A DNA stretch of 32,077 nt from positions 1 to 32,077 of the forward strand of contig CANODU010000014.1 in NCBI GenBank assembly GCA_947565185.1, given 5' to 3'. Numbering within the stretch: the first letter of the stretch is position 1; every line of letters starts with the position of its first letter. Of this stretch, positions 6,862 through 14,662 are shown one piece after another. The position numbers were made by a program, and so were the translations under genes. Origin of the DNA: an uncultured Eggerthellaceae bacterium. Its GTDB lineage: Bacteria > Actinomycetota > Coriobacteriia > Coriobacteriales > Eggerthellaceae. The notes under the pieces are model-generated. The model saw only the letters and a list, made by a program, of their open reading frames with translations, did no database searches and was not told the DNA's origin.

Positions 6862-8410
6862 CAGCTCTGCTCTCGCGGATGACGACCACCTTGACCTGTC
6901 CGGGATACTGCATCTCCTTCTCGATCTGCGTGGCGATGTCATGAGCCAAGACAACGGACTCGGCTTCGTTCACCACCTCTGGCGCCACCATCACGCGCAC
7001 CTCGCGCCCGGCCTGTATGGCATAGGTCCGCTCGACGCCATCATGGCTGTTGGCGATCTCCTCCAGCTTCTCAAGACGCTTGATGTAAGCATCCAGCGTC
7101 TCCTTGCGCGCACCAGGACGAGCAGCAGAGACAGCATCAGCTGCCTGGATGAGCACATCCAAGACCGAGTTAGGTTCGATGTCCTCATGATGGGCTTCGA
7201 TAGCGTGAACGATCTCCGGCTTCTCGCCGAAGCGCTTGGCGAGGTCTGCGCCGAGGACCGCATGCGACCCATCCACCTCATGATCGACGGCTTTGCCCAG
7301 ATCATGCAAAAGCCCCGCGCGCTTGGCGGGAACGGGGTCCAGTCCCAGCTCTGAGGCCATGACGCCTGCAAGATAGGAGACCTCAAGTGAATGATTCAGG
7401 ACATTCTGACCATAGGAAGTGCGGTACATCAAGCGACCGAGCGTGTGGATGAGCTCGGGGTGCAGGTCGTGGATGCCCGTGTCGAAGGCTGCTTGCTCCC
7501 CTGCCTTCTGGACGCGCTCGCCAACGAGCTTCACTGCCTTGCCGTACATCTCTTCGATGCGAGCTGGGTGGATGCGCCCGTCAGCGATGAGGTTCTCCAT
7601 GGTGATGCGGCCGATCTCACGACGCACAGGATCGAAGCAGGAGATGGTGACGCATTCCGGCGTATCGTCGATGATCAGATTCGTGCCCGTCAGCTGCTCG
7701 AAGGAGCGGATGTTGCGTCCTTCGCGACCGATGATGCGACCCTTGAGGTCCTCATTGGGGATGTGGATGGTAGACACGGTGTTCTCAGCGGAGTGGTCTG
7801 CAGCTACGCGCTGGATGGCCAAGCTCAAGATCTCACGAGCCTTCTTGTCAGCCTCAGCACGCGTGCGCTCCTCGACATCGCGGATGAGAGCAGCTTGATC
7901 ATGGATGACCTCATCATGGATGGTCTGCAAGAGCTCCTCTTTGGCTTGCTGCGGCGTCATGCCGGCCACTTTCTCCAGCCTGCGACCCACTTCCGCTTCG
8001 GATTCAGCAAGATCGGTAGCGCGCTTGTCCAGCTGCCCCTGCAATGAAGAGAGCTGATGCTCGCGCTTGTCCAGGGTCTCCACGCGATTGTCCACCGACT
8101 GCTCCCGCTGCGAGAGACGGCTCTCGGCATTGCGCACCTCTTGGAGGCGCTCCTTGCTCTCCTCTTCTATCTGCTGCTTGTACTCCAACGCCATATCCTT
8201 GGCGTCCACCTCTGCCTGACGGCGCATGGTATCAACCTGAAGCTCCGCATCCTTGATGAGGCGATTGGCCTCTTCTTCGGCATTGCGCTTGAGCGTTGCT
8301 GCTTGCGCTTCGGCGTTCTTCGCTTTGGCTCCGCCGGCTGCTTTCGCAACGATGAATCCGACGACGATGCCGACGATCACCGCTATGATCCCGATTGTTA
8401 TCTCCATCAT
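6845..8410 (-). CDS. rny: Ribonuclease Y
   Basis: Membrane-anchored endoribonuclease that initiates mRNA decay. One N-terminal membrane helix (residues 4-24) is followed by a long charged coiled coil (about 30-205), a KH domain with GRIIGREG (224-231), and an HD domain with HD at 369-370 inside [12 protein letters not shown]. Length 521 is standard. A double ATG starts the gene behind AGCAGG. A strong terminator (8453-8477) separates it from recX, and a TATAAT box lies further upstream at 8564-8569, so its transcription may pass through that terminator. The downstream ATPase gene overlaps its stop or starts just after it. Confidence 0.97.
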   Translation of the reverse strand: MMEITIGIIAVIVGIVVGFIVAKAAGGAKAKNAEAQAATLKRNAEEEANRLIKDAELQVDTMRRQAEVDAKDMALEYKQQIEEESKERLQEVRNAESRLSQREQSVDNRVETLDKREHQLSSLQGQLDKRATDLAESEAEVGRRLEKVAGMTPQQAKEELLQTIHDEVIHDQAALIRDVEERTRAEADKKAREILSLAIQRVAADHSAENTVSTIHIPNEDLKGRIIGREGRNIRSFEQLTGTNLIIDDTPECVTISCFDPVRREIGRITMENLIADGRIHPARIEEMYGKAVKLVGERVQKAGEQAAFDTGIHDLHPELIHTLGRLMYRTSYGQNVLNHSLEVSYLAGVMASELGLDPVPAKRAGLLHDLGKAVDHEVDGSHAVLGADLAKRFGEKPEIVHAIEAHHEDIEPNSVLDVLIQAADAVSAARPGARKETLDAYIKRLEKLEEIANSHDGVERTYAIQAGREVRVMVAPEVVNEAESVVLAHDIATQIEKEMQYPGQVKVVVIRESRAVDYAK

Positions 8411-8452
8411 GTACCTGCTTTCAAGCTACGTTTCAAGGGCATTCATATGCAT

Positions 8453-8477
8453 CAAAAAAGTTGGCATACGCCAACTT
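8453..8477 (-). terminator. Intrinsic terminator of the recA-recX transcript
   Basis: Minus-strand reading: AAGTTGGC-GTAT-GCCAACTT with the T run TTTTTT overlapping the end of the 8-bp stem. It lies about 120 nt after the recX stop and about 45 nt before rny. Confidence 0.8.
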
Positions 8478-8557
8478 GAGCTATCACGCAATGAGATTTG
8501 CAGATATTCGCTTGTTATATCCCACAAATGCCCTTGCGGGCACTGATAACCCAATGG
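8453..8557 (-). ncRNA. Candidate ~105-nt terminated RNA or rny leader
   Basis: A TATAAT box (8564-8569) and the terminator at 8453-8477 would define a short transcript on the minus strand. Inside it TGCCC-GCAA-GGGCA (8528-8541) forms a tetraloop hairpin, flanked by GTTAT and ATAAC segments that can pair as an outer stem. It could be an independent small RNA or a conditionally terminated leader of rny. No expression evidence is available. Confidence 0.3.
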
Positions 8558-8563
8558 ACAAGG

Positions 8564-8591
8564 ATTATAGCGCATATAGCGCCCATGTCCT
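8564..8591 (-). promoter_or_regulatory. Possible promoter between recX and rny
   Basis: Perfect -10 TATAAT (8564-8569) with AGGACA (8586-8591, 4 of 6 to TTGACA) 16 nt upstream. The -35 lies just beyond the recX stop region. Transcription from here would meet the terminator at 8453-8477 before reaching rny. Confidence 0.5.
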
Positions 8592-8599
8592 GTGGGCTC

Positions 8600-9103
8600 T
8601 CAGCCATGGGATGCGAGATAGGCCTTGGTGGCATGGGAGGCCACATCCGTGCTGTATCCGCGGTTCAAGAGCTTGCGCATGCAAGCGCTATAGGCATCCT
8701 TCGCTTGTGTGGGATGCTTCTCCAGATAACGGATGGCTCGCTCTTCCATGGTAGGTGAAACGTCCTGTACATACTCCTGATATGCATCCAGATCCTCAAC
8801 GTTGACATCAAGCGCCTCTATCTCAGCCAAGATGCGCTCTAGACCCTTCCCCTGTGCCAGCGTAGAGCGGATGAGACAGTCCGCATAGCGCTCATCGCTG
8901 ATGATGGATGCGCAGATAGCGCGACTCATGGCCGCTTCAGAAGCCTGAGGCGAGAAGCCCGCGAAAGCGAGCTTCTCTTCCATCTTCTGAGATGATTGCT
9001 CCTTAGCGTTGGCGCACTTGAGGATCTTGTGGAAGGCTCTGTCCACTTGCTCTTCAAAGGAAAGCCCTGCTAAGGCTTCCGCACGCTCCTCACGCGTTGT
9101 CAT
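8600..9103 (-). CDS. recX: Regulatory protein RecX
   Basis: Small helical modulator that binds RecA filaments and restrains strand exchange. The 167 residues are arranged in repeated three-helix units, seen as LSFEEQVDRAFHKIL, ISDERYADCLIRSTLAQGKG and MEERAIRYLEKHPTQAKD. Identity rests on size, the ISDERYA signature and its place 30 bp downstream of recA. It starts with ATG behind GAAGGG. It probably shares the SOS-type recA promoter and ends before the terminator at 8453-8477. Confidence 0.9.
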   Translation of the reverse strand: MTTREERAEALAGLSFEEQVDRAFHKILKCANAKEQSSQKMEEKLAFAGFSPQASEAAMSRAICASIISDERYADCLIRSTLAQGKGLERILAEIEALDVNVEDLDAYQEYVQDVSPTMEERAIRYLEKHPTQAKDAYSACMRKLLNRGYSTDVASHATKAYLASHG

Positions 9104-9133
9104 GAGCGCAGCCCTTCACCAAAGCCATGAGGA

Positions 9134-10165
9134 TCAAGCGCTTGCGGTAGCCTCAGCTACGGGTGCGCCAGCAACGGGGATGTCATAGTGTTCGCGCACC
9201 TTTGCTTCGATCTCATCGCGGATATCAGGATTCTTCTTCAAGGTGAGCTTAGCTGCCTCACGGCCCTGTCCCAGCTTCTCATCAAGGTAGGTGTACCACG
9301 CGCCGCTCTTCTTCGCCACGCCACAATCCACCGCCATGTCGATGATGCAGCCTTCCTTCGATATGCCCTCGCCGAACATGAGATCGAACTCAGCTTGGCG
9401 GAAGGGCGGTGCCACCTTGTTCTTGACGATCTTGGCGCGCACGCGATTGCCGACCGCCTCTCCATTCTGCTTGATGGATTCGATGCGGCGAATATCGATG
9501 CGCACGCTGGAGAAGAACTTGAGAGCGCGACCGCCGGTTGTCGTCTCCGGATTGCCGAACATGACACCGATCTTCTCACGCAATTGATTGATGAAGATGC
9601 AGGTGGTGTTGGATTTCGAAAGGGATCCTGCCAGCTTGCGCAGCGCTTGGGACATGAGGCGTGCTTGCAGGCCGACAGTGGTATCCCCCATCTCTCCCTC
9701 TATCTCAGCGCGCGGCACCAGCGCTGCGACGGAGTCCACGACAACGCAGTCAACAGCCCCTGATCTGACCAACATGTCGCAGATCTCAAGGGCCTGTTCG
9801 CCCGTATCTGGTTGGGAGATGAGCACCTCATCTATATCAACACCCAGCTTGGCAGCATAGACAGGGTCAAGGGCATGCTCTGCATCGATGAAGGCGACAA
9901 CGCCATCTTGGGCTTGGCATTCGGCCAAGATCTGAAGGGCAAGCGTGGTCTTGCCGCTGGATTCAGGACCGTAGACCTCGATGATCCTCCCCTTCGGCAC
10001 GCCGCCGATGCCGAGCGCTACATCAAGGGGCAACGCTCCGGTGGGAATGGAGCCGACGTTCAGGTCAGCGCCACCCTCCCCGAGTTTCATGATGGAGCCC
10101 TTGCCGAATTTCTTCTGGATCTGGTCAGTGGTGGATTTGAGCAGTTCGTCTCTCGTTGCGTTCAT
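9134..10165 (-). CDS. recA: Recombinase RecA
   Basis: ATP-dependent strand-exchange recombinase and co-protease for LexA. The Walker A motif GPESSGKT is at residues 66-73. The L2/allosteric segment [23 protein letters not shown] is complete, and the [14 protein letters not shown] start of the core is typical. Length 343 is normal, with a short Ala-rich tail in place of the usual acidic one. The ATG has AAGGAG five nt upstream. The promoter (10210-10237) contains a LexA box, so SOS induction is expected. The gene pairs with recX downstream; pgsA-cinA lies upstream, as in many Gram-positive bacteria. Confidence 0.98.
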   Translation of the reverse strand: MNATRDELLKSTTDQIQKKFGKGSIMKLGEGGADLNVGSIPTGALPLDVALGIGGVPKGRIIEVYGPESSGKTTLALQILAECQAQDGVVAFIDAEHALDPVYAAKLGVDIDEVLISQPDTGEQALEICDMLVRSGAVDCVVVDSVAALVPRAEIEGEMGDTTVGLQARLMSQALRKLAGSLSKSNTTCIFINQLREKIGVMFGNPETTTGGRALKFFSSVRIDIRRIESIKQNGEAVGNRVRAKIVKNKVAPPFRQAEFDLMFGEGISKEGCIIDMAVDCGVAKKSGAWYTYLDEKLGQGREAAKLTLKKNPDIRDEIEAKVREHYDIPVAGAPVAEATASA

Positions 10166-10209
10166 CGATGCTCCTTATCTGCATCATGCTGGATCTTGAC
10201 CACACAGAC

Positions 10210-10237
10210 ATTATACGAACAAATGTTTGTCAGTCAA
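10210..10237 (-). promoter_or_regulatory. recA promoter
   Basis: -35 TTGACT (10232-10237), a 16-nt spacer and a perfect -10 TATAAT (10210-10215), leaving a leader of about 40 nt. The spacer is occupied by the SOS box at 10216-10229, so bound LexA would block polymerase. Confidence 0.85.
10216..10229. promoter_or_regulatory. LexA (SOS) box of recA
   Basis: CGAACAAATGTTTG, a 13 of 14 match to the Gram-positive/actinobacterial consensus CGAACRNRYGTTYC, placed between the -35 and -10 of recA. The rest of the 200-bp gap to pgsA-cinA shows no U-tract terminator. Confidence 0.85.
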
Positions 10238-10365
10238 GGATGCCAATGGTTGGAACCGGTCATAGGATCATCATGATGCTGCCATCTGCAGCTTATCTGT
10301 CCGCTGGTCATCATCGATCGCTCTGCAGATCATCAGCTTTCCTTCTTGGATCTGAAAGCGATCCA

Positions 10366-11532
10366 TCAAAGATCCTGCATGGATCTGAGCAATGCCTGCA
10401 AAGCTTCGATCGTCGTCTGCTCGCGCACGTCCTCACGCGTACCTGAGAGCTCTATGCGATACGAGGATGCTGCCCCGCAACAGAAGGTGCCTATGTAGAC
10501 CGTGCCCACCGGTTTGCCTGGCTCGGCACCCCCCGGCCCTGCGATGCCCGTCACTGCCACCGCGACATCAGCCCCCGTTCGCTGCGCTGCGCCCGCTGCC
10601 ATTTGGCGTGCGACGATACCATCTACCGCTCCCTGTTCGCGCAGGCGCTCCCCATCAACGCCTAAGACCGTCTCCTTGACCGAAAGGGCATAGCTCACGA
10701 CACCGCCCAAGAACACCGCAGAGCTTCCCGGCACGGAAGTGAGCGCTGTGGATATCATCCCACCGGTCAAGCTCTCAGCGGTGGATAACGTGACGTGCGC
10801 GCCATCGGCTGCGTCGATGACCTCGCGCGCCAAAGCAGCGATCCTCTCATGCCACTCAGCGGCTGGAGAGGCTGGCAGGGCCTCTTCCGCTTCATCGGTC
10901 GTTCGTATCAATGGCCATGCCTTCGATACGTAATCGACCATGGAGATCACCGTCAAGATGAGCGCGACGATCATCACTGCCCATGAGATGAGGTAGAGCA
11001 CATCATGCGGGTCATTGACAGCGGCCTGACCATACGATGCTGCAAGGGTCTCCTTCAAGAGGAACATGACGATGGCAGCGATCTGGAAGACGGTCTTAGC
11101 CTTCCCGTACCAGCTGGCAGCGATGATGATGCCCTTCGATGCAGCGAGCATCCGCACGCCCGAGACGATGAACTCGCGAGCAAGGATGATCAACACCGGC
11201 CACGATGGCAAGACCTGCAGCTCTATGAGCGCAAGGAGCGCTGCAGCCACGAGGATCTTGTCTGCCAGCGGATCCATGAGCTTCCCGAAATCGGTCACCT
11301 CACCGCGGCTGCGCGCCAGATATCCATCGAGCCAATCCGTGCAGGAGATAAGGACGAAGATGCCAGCAGCGATGAGGGATTTGACCTGCACGCTCACCAG
11401 ATCGCGCAGACCGAACCAGTCCGGCCAGGGGCTCAAGAGCGCCACGATGAAGACGGGAACCAGACAGATCCGCACCACAGTGACGACGTTCGCCGGCGTC
11501 CAGATGCTTAGCTTTTTGCTCTGTGCGCTCAC
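10366..11532 (-). CDS. pgsA: PgsA-CinA fusion: phosphatidylglycerophosphate synthase with C-terminal CinA (NMN amidohydrolase) domain
   Basis: Two proteins that are normally separate are joined in one 388-residue chain. Residues ~10-205 are a polytopic CDP-alcohol phosphatidyltransferase with the full motif D66-x2-D69-G-x2-A-R-x8-G83-x3-D87-x3-D91; it makes phosphatidylglycerophosphate from CDP-diacylglycerol. Residues ~228-385 are a CinA C-terminal domain with TAESLTGG, GGVVSYALSVKE and VTGIAGPGG, the Ser/Tyr/Lys signatures of nicotinamide-nucleotide deamidase. The N-terminal COG1058 half of full CinA is absent. The start is GTG, overlapping the rimO stop as GTGA. The order rimO-pgsA-cinA-recA is common in Gram-positives, so the fusion likely arose from adjacent genes. 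Confidence 0.93.
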   Translation of the reverse strand: MSAQSKKLSIWTPANVVTVVRICLVPVFIVALLSPWPDWFGLRDLVSVQVKSLIAAGIFVLISCTDWLDGYLARSRGEVTDFGKLMDPLADKILVAAALLALIELQVLPSWPVLIILAREFIVSGVRMLAASKGIIIAASWYGKAKTVFQIAAIVMFLLKETLAASYGQAAVNDPHDVLYLISWAVMIVALILTVISMVDYVSKAWPLIRTTDEAEEALPASPAAEWHERIAALAREVIDAADGAHVTLSTAESLTGGMISTALTSVPGSSAVFLGGVVSYALSVKETVLGVDGERLREQGAVDGIVARQMAAGAAQRTGADVAVAVTGIAGPGGAEPGKPVGTVYIGTFCCGAASSYRIELSGTREDVREQTTIEALQALLRSMQDL

Positions 11533-12839
11533 TGGAGGACACCTTCCATGTCATAGAGGAGCGTATCCTCGATGAGGACATCCACGATGGTGCCCACATC
11601 CCCTGCATCCACGAACGTGACGCCATCCACCTCTGGAGCCTGGCTCTCTGCCCGACCGAAGCGCTGTCCATCCTCCTCGATGCCCTCCACGAGCACCGAA
11701 GACGTGGTGCCGATGCGCTCGGCGATGAGCTGCGCGCTCACGCTGTCTGCCTCATCGCGCAGCTCCTGGGCACGCATCTGCTTGATGTCCTCTGGAACCT
11801 GATCGGGCAGGACGGCAGCTTTGGTGCCCTCCTCCGGGGAATAGGCGAAGATGCCGATGTAGTCGAAGAGACCCTGGCGCACGAAGCGGATGAGCTCTTC
11901 GAAATCTTCTTCGGTCTCCCCCGGAAAGCCGCACATGAGCGTGGTGCGCAAGGTCATGTGCGGAATGCGCGCTCGAATGCGCTGAGCAAGGCCAACAAGC
12001 TCCTCAAAGGAACCAGCGCGATTCATGGCCGCAAGGATATGGGGCGAGACGTGCTGGAAGGGGATGTCAAGATAAGGGCACAGATTGGGGACGCGCTCAA
12101 AGGCATCCAGAAGATCATCGGTGATGCCGTCAGGCTCTGTGTACATGATGCGAAAGCGCGTCTGAGGCAACGCTTCGGCCAGATGCGTGATGAGCCATGC
12201 CAGATCATGGCCACCATCCAGGTCATGACCCCAGATGCCGGTATCCTGCGCTATCAGCACGATCTCCTTGGTGCCTGCGCTCACGAGCTTTCGGGCTTGG
12301 GCAAGGATGTCATCAAAAGAGAAGCTGTGATACCGCCCCCGGATCTTCGGTATGGTGCAGAAGGTACACCACCGGTCGCACCCATCGGAGATCTTGAGAT
12401 AGGCACAAAGCGGCCCGGCCTGCTCAAGAGCCTGAGCGTTGCAGGAGGGAATCCAACCCGCAAGATTGCAGACGACATCCACGATGTCATCCTCTTCGCT
12501 GCAGGGCACGAAGCCATCAGCCTCCGGCAAGGAGGCCTCCAGGTCCTGGTCATAGCGCGCCGGCATGCAGCCAGCGACGATGACGCGCACGTCCCGTTTC
12601 GCATCCTTCGCAAAGCCCAAGGCATCCAACACCGCTTCGATGCTCTCTTCGGTTGCTGACTGGATGAAGCAGCACGTGTTGACGATGATGATGTCAGCAT
12701 CGTCAACATCACCGACCACGCTGATGCCCGCGCGCCCGAGGCGCTCCTCCATAGCGCGGCTGTCAGCTTCGTTCTTCGCGCAACCAAGCGTTTGGATGAG
12801 GACGCGGGGCGCTTCAGGCAAGGATGATCCCTCCATCAC
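11529..12839 (-). CDS. rimO: Ribosomal protein uS12 methylthiotransferase RimO
   Basis: Radical-SAM enzyme that methylthiolates an aspartate of ribosomal protein S12. Cluster cysteines are in QTLGCAKNEADS (Cys20), NTCC (about 56-57) and AGCMPARY (Cys91). The radical-SAM motif is CDRWCTFC (154, 158, 161), followed by IPKIRGRY. The sequence LGCAKNxADS and the S12-type C-terminus distinguish it from MiaB. Length 436 is normal. It starts with GTG at 12839 or ATG at 12836. It lies 15 bp after yajQ and is coupled to pgsA-cinA. Confidence 0.95.
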   Translation of the reverse strand: MMEGSSLPEAPRVLIQTLGCAKNEADSRAMEERLGRAGISVVGDVDDADIIIVNTCCFIQSATEESIEAVLDALGFAKDAKRDVRVIVAGCMPARYDQDLEASLPEADGFVPCSEEDDIVDVVCNLAGWIPSCNAQALEQAGPLCAYLKISDGCDRWCTFCTIPKIRGRYHSFSFDDILAQARKLVSAGTKEIVLIAQDTGIWGHDLDGGHDLAWLITHLAEALPQTRFRIMYTEPDGITDDLLDAFERVPNLCPYLDIPFQHVSPHILAAMNRAGSFEELVGLAQRIRARIPHMTLRTTLMCGFPGETEEDFEELIRFVRQGLFDYIGIFAYSPEEGTKAAVLPDQVPEDIKQMRAQELRDEADSVSAQLIAERIGTTSSVLVEGIEEDGQRFGRAESQAPEVDGVTFVDAGDVGTIVDVLIEDTLLYDMEGVLQ

Positions 12840-12854
12840 GCAGCATGCCCCAGA

Positions 12855-13352
12855 TCATCGATAGTTCACGAATTGCAGTGGCTGCCCGAAATCCTCCGCC
12901 TTCAGATGAGCGATGGTGTCTTGCAGCGTATCGCGCGATGCCGAGGAGACGCGGATCTTATCCCCCTCCACCTGGGTCTTGATCTTGAGCTTCAAGCCCT
13001 TGAGATACTTGTTGATCTTCGTGAGCGTGTCTTTGTCGATCCCTGATATGACGCTCCCCTCGCGCTTGACGCGACCACCAGAAACGCTTTGCGGATCAGT
13101 CCAGCGAATGGCAGCCAAGTCGATGCCCCGCTTCACGAGCTTGCTGTTCAATATGTCGATGACCTGTCCGCACACGAAATCCGACGGTGCCACGATGGTG
13201 ATCTCGTGCTTTTGCTTATCCAGTTCGAGATCCACATCTGCATCCTTCAGGTCATAGCGTTGCTTCAGCTCTTTCACCGACTGCTGGTAGGCGTTGTCCA
13301 CCTCTTGCATGTCAACTTGCGACACCACATCGAAGCTGCTTTCCTTGGCCAT
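12855..13352 (-). CDS. YajQ family cyclic-di-GMP/nucleotide-binding protein
   Basis: 165-residue cytoplasmic protein of the YajQ (UPF0234) family. Diagnostic parts are the N-terminus ESSFDVVSQVDMQEVDNA, the segment QRYDLKD near residue 31, and the C-terminal KTQVEGDKIRVSS and FGQPLQFVNYR. Some family members bind c-di-GMP and act with a transcription factor; others are of unknown function. The ATG has a strong GAGGAGG site about 8 nt upstream. The 80-bp gap after the upstream gene (13353-13432) shows no clear promoter or terminator. Confidence 0.92.
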   Translation of the reverse strand: MAKESSFDVVSQVDMQEVDNAYQQSVKELKQRYDLKDADVDLELDKQKHEITIVAPSDFVCGQVIDILNSKLVKRGIDLAAIRWTDPQSVSGGRVKREGSVISGIDKDTLTKINKYLKGLKLKIKTQVEGDKIRVSSASRDTLQDTIAHLKAEDFGQPLQFVNYR

Positions 13353-13432
13353 GGCTCTTCCTCCTCATCTGCGGCATCCTTGGCCGCGTCCATGCATCCG
13401 TTATGCCTATTTAATCAGATATGAGAGAGAAA

Positions 13433-14626
13433 TCAGCTTGAACTTGCGCTCGTGCTGCTCGAAGAGGAGCTCTGCGTCGATGAAGAGCTGGCCGATGAAG
13501 CTGCACGCGAGCTTGCGCTGGAGGAGCTTGAAGCGCTGGAGGATCCTGAGGCGCCATGGTCGCGCTCCCATTCAGCCAAGATGGAGGGGAAATCAACGGT
13601 ATAGACATACGTTCCCCCAGAAGAAGACGGTGTTGCCTGCACCTCTTCGCCATCTACCGTCAGCGTCACCGCAGCGATATTCGCCGTCTCGAACTTGAGG
13701 GTGCCCGTCACTTCGAAGTCTTCGGTGGTGGGCCCTTCGGCAACGGCAGCGTAGACAGGAGTGGAAGAGCCATCCAGATTCACGGTGATCCACGCCTCTT
13801 GGCCGTCCTTCACGCTGAACGAGAACACGGCACTGGAAGGAGCTGCTTCCAATGCGGGTGCCTGAGCGCTCTCATTGGTGGCTGAGGTGTCCGTCAGCCC
13901 GGAGATGGGGATATCAGGTACATCGTCGACGGATTTGCCGCCCCCATTGAAGAGGATGACGGCAGCGATGATGGCGATGACGGCCACGATGGCAAGGATC
14001 ACGGGGAGGTTCAGCGCAGGAAGGCGCATGCCTTGCCCAGACTGCCCACGGGACAAAGAACCGGGAAGGCTAGAACGTGCCGCTCCTTGAGTGAACGAGG
14101 CATGGACGCGCGATCCTTCATGCGGAGAGCGACGCCCCAAAGATCCAACGATGCCCGCCATGCGCCCTTGGGTGCCTTCAGAAGATGCTCCACGGCTCGA
14201 TCGACGGGAGCTTCCTGCATCCCTTGTTCGTTCGAGGCTGCGACTGCGCGCTGTCTCCCGTTGGATGGATGAGGATCGGTCCACGCGCCGCGAGGGTGAA
14301 TCAAGGCGCACGGAGCGGCTCTCAGAGCGAGAAGACGAAGAGCCGCGACGACGCTCGGGCACGGTTTGCGACACACCTTCGAAGGCATTGCGCTCATCGG
14401 CATACATCTGAGAGATGCGCGCTTCATCAAGGCCCACAGACCGGGCATAGGCGCGGATCATGTTCTTCGAGTACCCGTGAGCGGGCATCTTATGGAAATC
14501 CGCGCTCTCGATGGCGCCAACGATATCAGGACGGATATGCAGCGCTCGAGCCATGGAGACGAGGTCTATCCCCCGTCTCTCGCGGGCCTCCCGAAGGAGA
14601 TCCCCATATGACCTACCCTCTGCCAC
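13433..14626 (-). CDS. RodZ-like helix-turn-helix membrane protein
   Basis: The N-terminal cytoplasmic HTH_25 domain (about 5-75: GDLLREARERRGIDLVSMARALHI, AGYSKNMIRAYAR-like) is typical of RodZ, which links MreB to the elongation machinery in rods. A basic, Ser/Arg-rich linker (about 95-195) precedes one membrane helix (about 203-225). The outer part (about 245-350) resembles the DUF4115 beta domain of RodZ, and the last 40 residues are almost all Ser and Ala. The start is GTG behind GAGG. No mreB or mreC is in the window, so rod-shape control is inferred from the family only. It follows ftsK by 36 bp. Confidence 0.82.
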   Translation of the reverse strand: MAEGRSYGDLLREARERRGIDLVSMARALHIRPDIVGAIESADFHKMPAHGYSKNMIRAYARSVGLDEARISQMYADERNAFEGVSQTVPERRRGSSSSRSESRSVRLDSPSRRVDRSSSIQRETARSRSLERTRDAGSSRRSSRGASSEGTQGRMAGIVGSLGRRSPHEGSRVHASFTQGAARSSLPGSLSRGQSGQGMRLPALNLPVILAIVAVIAIIAAVILFNGGGKSVDDVPDIPISGLTDTSATNESAQAPALEAAPSSAVFSFSVKDGQEAWITVNLDGSSTPVYAAVAEGPTTEDFEVTGTLKFETANIAAVTLTVDGEEVQATPSSSGGTYVYTVDFPSILAEWERDHGASGSSSASSSSSASSRAASSASSSSTQSSSSSSTSASSS

Positions 14627-14662
14627 GTGTCCTCAACTCCTGAGCGTGAACGCCTCATCTCT

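Noticed and set aside
6862-6954. Upstream extension of the GHKL ATPase to the TTG at 6954
   Set aside because: The extra codons overlap rny by 110 bp, are Ser/Arg-rich, and look like a frame shadow of the RNase Y C-terminus.
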